From contig JAAYJY010000223.1 of assembly GCA_012522705.1 (NCBI GenBank), positions 1 through 6,698 on the forward strand: 6,698 nt of DNA, in the 5' to 3' direction. Below the pieces are notes generated by a model. That model was given only the letters and a program-made list of their open reading frames with translations, was not told where the DNA came from and ran no database searches. This DNA is from Syntrophomonadaceae bacterium. Its GTDB lineage: Bacteria; Bacillota; Syntrophomonadia; Syntrophomonadales; Syntrophomonadaceae. Below, piece after piece: positions 4,871 to 6,698 of this stretch (positions are counted from its first letter, which is position 1; every line of letters begins with the position of its first letter). Position numbers and translations under genes: made by a program.

Positions 4871-6698
4871 TCATAAGCGGGCCAGCATCGCCGCCACTTC
4901 GGCCCGAGTGACCAGCCGTGCCGGTTGCAGGGTTTCTCCGGGGAAGAGATTGACCAATCCATCCGCCTGCAGATGCGAGCTGACTATCGACAATTCCCGG
5001 CGGGTAACCGGTAGGTAAGGCCTAAAGGTGCCATCCGAATAGCCATTGATCCAACCTGCTCCTTCCGCGATGGCTACTGATGAGCGCGCCCACCAGGGGA
5101 TGTCCCGATCATCGGCAAAATCCGTCTGTCTATTGGCAGCGGTGCCCAAACCTTGCTGTTGGGCCAGCAATACCATCAGCTCGGCCCGGGTAACATTGTT
5201 GTTAGGCCGGAAGGTTCCGTCCTCATATCCCTTTACAATTCGGTTGGCGGCCAATTCGGTGATAAAGGCTTCCGCCCAGTGTCCATTGATATCGGTGAAC
5301 ACCGGGACCTGGTTGCCCGACTGATATTGGATTATGTCGACAGCGATGTCCCGCATCGCACCGGTATCCGTGTCCAAGGCTACCACGATGATACTTTTTT
5401 CTTTTTCCAGAAGGTTGAATATCCTCTCGAAGTTACCATCGACTGTATCTATCCTCTCCCAGCTGCCATCCTGGCGGTAGATAAACACTCGCTCGGCAAT
5501 GGTGAAACCCCTGATCACCAGTACTCCATCAAGGTTCTGGGCAGTTATGCTTAAATCCAGTGCTGCGGCGGAGCCGGGTACCTTGGCCTCCACTCCTCCC
5601 AAAAACTGCATCCAGGGTGACGGAGCGGTCAGGGTGGTGATCTGTACCGGTTCACCTGGTATCAGGTCTTCAATACCCATGATGTAATCACCTCGGCTGA
5701 CCCGGGTGGAAGGACTGTACTCATAAGTGCTGCCATCGGCCATGTAAATGGTATTGTGGGCCTGATCAACCTCCGCCAGTATCTTTGTGCTTTCCTCACC
5801 TATATCGGCCACATCTATTCGCCAAGCCTCACTGCTCTCGGGATCGCCGATGATACGGACCCAATCCCCCGGTTCCAGCCCCGATGGCTCCATAGTGAAA
5901 TCCATACCGAAGGCCTCCGTCTGTGCCGTTAAGATAAAGGAGCGGGATAGACCGTGGGAGTCAATGAGATAGAGTGTCTTATTCTTGGTGCTTAGGTAGG
6001 AGACCCGTCCATAAGTCACCTGGCTGGAGGCATTTATCTGTATGATAGTATGAACATCAGCTACAAGCTGAGCTTTTATCAAATCCACGGCTTGCAGGTC
6101 ACCCAGTTTCACGGTTTCCTTATCACGATAAATTAAGCTACCCGGGAAGACACTGTAACTGCGGTCGCTATCCAGTTTAATCAGATTGGAACTCTCATCG
6201 ACGTAAATGATCCGCCCGATAACAAATGAACGCTGCAAGAAAAGCGTATTCACATTCCCCGTGCCCGGCATTACATTAAGGGTGACCGCCGTTCCCGGGA
6301 GCAGGTAGTCCAGCAAACTCTGGTCCATCGTACTATAGGGCACATCCTGAAGTGTGCCGTCGATAATCTTATCACGATGAGAAATAGCCGAATAACGCGA
6401 GAGCGTATACGTCTGATCGTTATTGAGCAGTTTTATTGTATGGCTGGCAGCATCTACTTCGGAAATATAACCGGTTACCTCCTGGCTTTGGGCTTGCAGT
6501 TTCCACAAAGTCTGCAAGGCGGGGTTAACCGAAGCCTTTAATCCAGTTCCGGCAGGCAGATTGTCAATTCCCCTAGCCGGCACTCCATTGACCATTATGC
6601 TGCCGGTCTGACCTTCCATGCGGCGGTCAATATAGTAACCGCCTTCCCGGACCGAGTTGTTCATCTCCAGGACCATGCTTCCCTCAAGGGTGTCCAGA
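4871..6698 (-). CDS. SLH-domain surface protein, N-terminus beyond the window
   Basis: Predicted secreted protein held on the cell wall by S-layer homology domains, which in Gram-positive bacteria bind pyruvylated secondary wall polymers. The frame stays open through the right edge. An internal ATG at 6676 opens 601 residues but has no signal peptide after it, so the true start is probably upstream; residue numbers below count from that ATG. Residues 67-330 contain about four copies of a beta-rich unit (G-x-I/V-x-x-V-D, a turn, then I-x-L and an aromatic strand) near 69-93, 153-177, 223-247 and 299-320. Residues 374-450 look like another beta domain. The SLH region is C-terminal: repeat 1 at 459-510 (FTDINGHWAEAFI, GYEDGTFRP, VTRAEL), repeat 2 at 521-570 (ARSSVAIAEGAGWINGYSDG, VTRREL), and a short repeat 3 at 570-601 (VTRAEVAAMLARL) without its first half. 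Whether it is the S-layer protein itself or an accessory wall protein is not shown. Convergent with the acyltransferase. Confidence 0.93.
   Translation of the reverse strand, partial: LDTLEGSMVLEMNNSVREGGYYIDRRMEGQTGSIMVNGVPARGIDNLPAGTGLKASVNPALQTLWKLQAQSQEVTGYISEVDAASHTIKLLNNDQTYTLSRYSAISHRDKIIDGTLQDVPYSTMDQSLLDYLLPGTAVTLNVMPGTGNVNTLFLQRSFVIGRIIYVDESSNLIKLDSDRSYSVFPGSLIYRDKETVKLGDLQAVDLIKAQLVADVHTIIQINASSQVTYGRVSYLSTKNKTLYLIDSHGLSRSFILTAQTEAFGMDFTMEPSGLEPGDWVRIIGDPESSEAWRIDVADIGEESTKILAEVDQAHNTIYMADGSTYEYSPSTRVSRGDYIMGIEDLIPGEPVQITTLTAPSPWMQFLGGVEAKVPGSAAALDLSITAQNLDGVLVIRGFTIAERVFIYRQDGSWERIDTVDGNFERIFNLLEKEKSIIVVALDTDTGAMRDIAVDIIQYQSGNQVPVFTDINGHWAEAFITELAANRIVKGYEDGTFRPNNNVTRAELMVLLAQQQGLGTAANRQTDFADDRDIPWWARSSVAIAEGAGWINGYSDGTFRPYLPVTRRELSIVSSHLQADGLVNLFPGETLQPARLVTRAEVAAMLARL

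Noticed and set aside
1..6698. CRISPR arrays, tRNA or rRNA genes, insertion-sequence ends, transposase fragments.
   Set aside because: No regularly spaced repeats, cloverleaf-like segments, terminal inverted repeats or transposase motifs were seen on either strand; nearly all of the window is accounted for by six coding regions.

Overview
This window is a surface-glycan locus next to an S-layer-type surface protein gene, probably from a Gram-positive member of the Clostridia (Firmicutes). The main taxonomic clue is the C-terminal S-layer homology (SLH) repeats in the right-hand gene. Base composition is near 50% GC by eye, ribosome-binding sites are purine-rich, and one gene lacks any plausible ATG start. 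No ribosomal or tRNA marker is present, so the assignment is an inference.

Layout. Four genes run leftward as a tight unit. In transcription order they are a DegT/DnrJ/EryC1/StrS sugar aminotransferase (3946 to 2834), a CarB/PylC-like ATP-grasp enzyme (2793 to 1831), a second ATP-grasp of the sugar-transfer-associated type (1874 to 714) and a family 2 glycosyltransferase (706 to beyond the left edge). Gaps are 40 nt, then a 44-nt overlap or short gap depending on the start chosen, then 7 nt, which suggests one operon. A left-handed beta-helix acyltransferase of the NeuD/PglD/VioB type (4172 to 4849) runs rightward. A 225-nt divergent intergenic region separates it from the aminotransferase and holds two overlapping candidate promoters. 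At the right, an SLH-domain protein gene (6698 to 4871) runs leftward, convergent with the acyltransferase, with only 21 nt between the stops. Its 5' end lies outside the window.

How the genes may work together. The aminotransferase has the features of enzymes that put an amino group on a nucleotide-linked 4-keto-6-deoxy sugar, and it most resembles VioA-type enzymes from memory. The acyltransferase is the kind that N-acylates such a product. The two ATP-grasp enzymes could form an amide or ester on the sugar or glycan, for example an amino-acid substituent, and the glycosyltransferase would transfer a sugar. The likely product is a modified deoxy-amino-sugar glycan for the cell surface, possibly decorating S-layer proteins. 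The families are recognisable, but the exact substrates are inference. The two different ATP-grasp enzymes in tandem are the least explained part of the locus.
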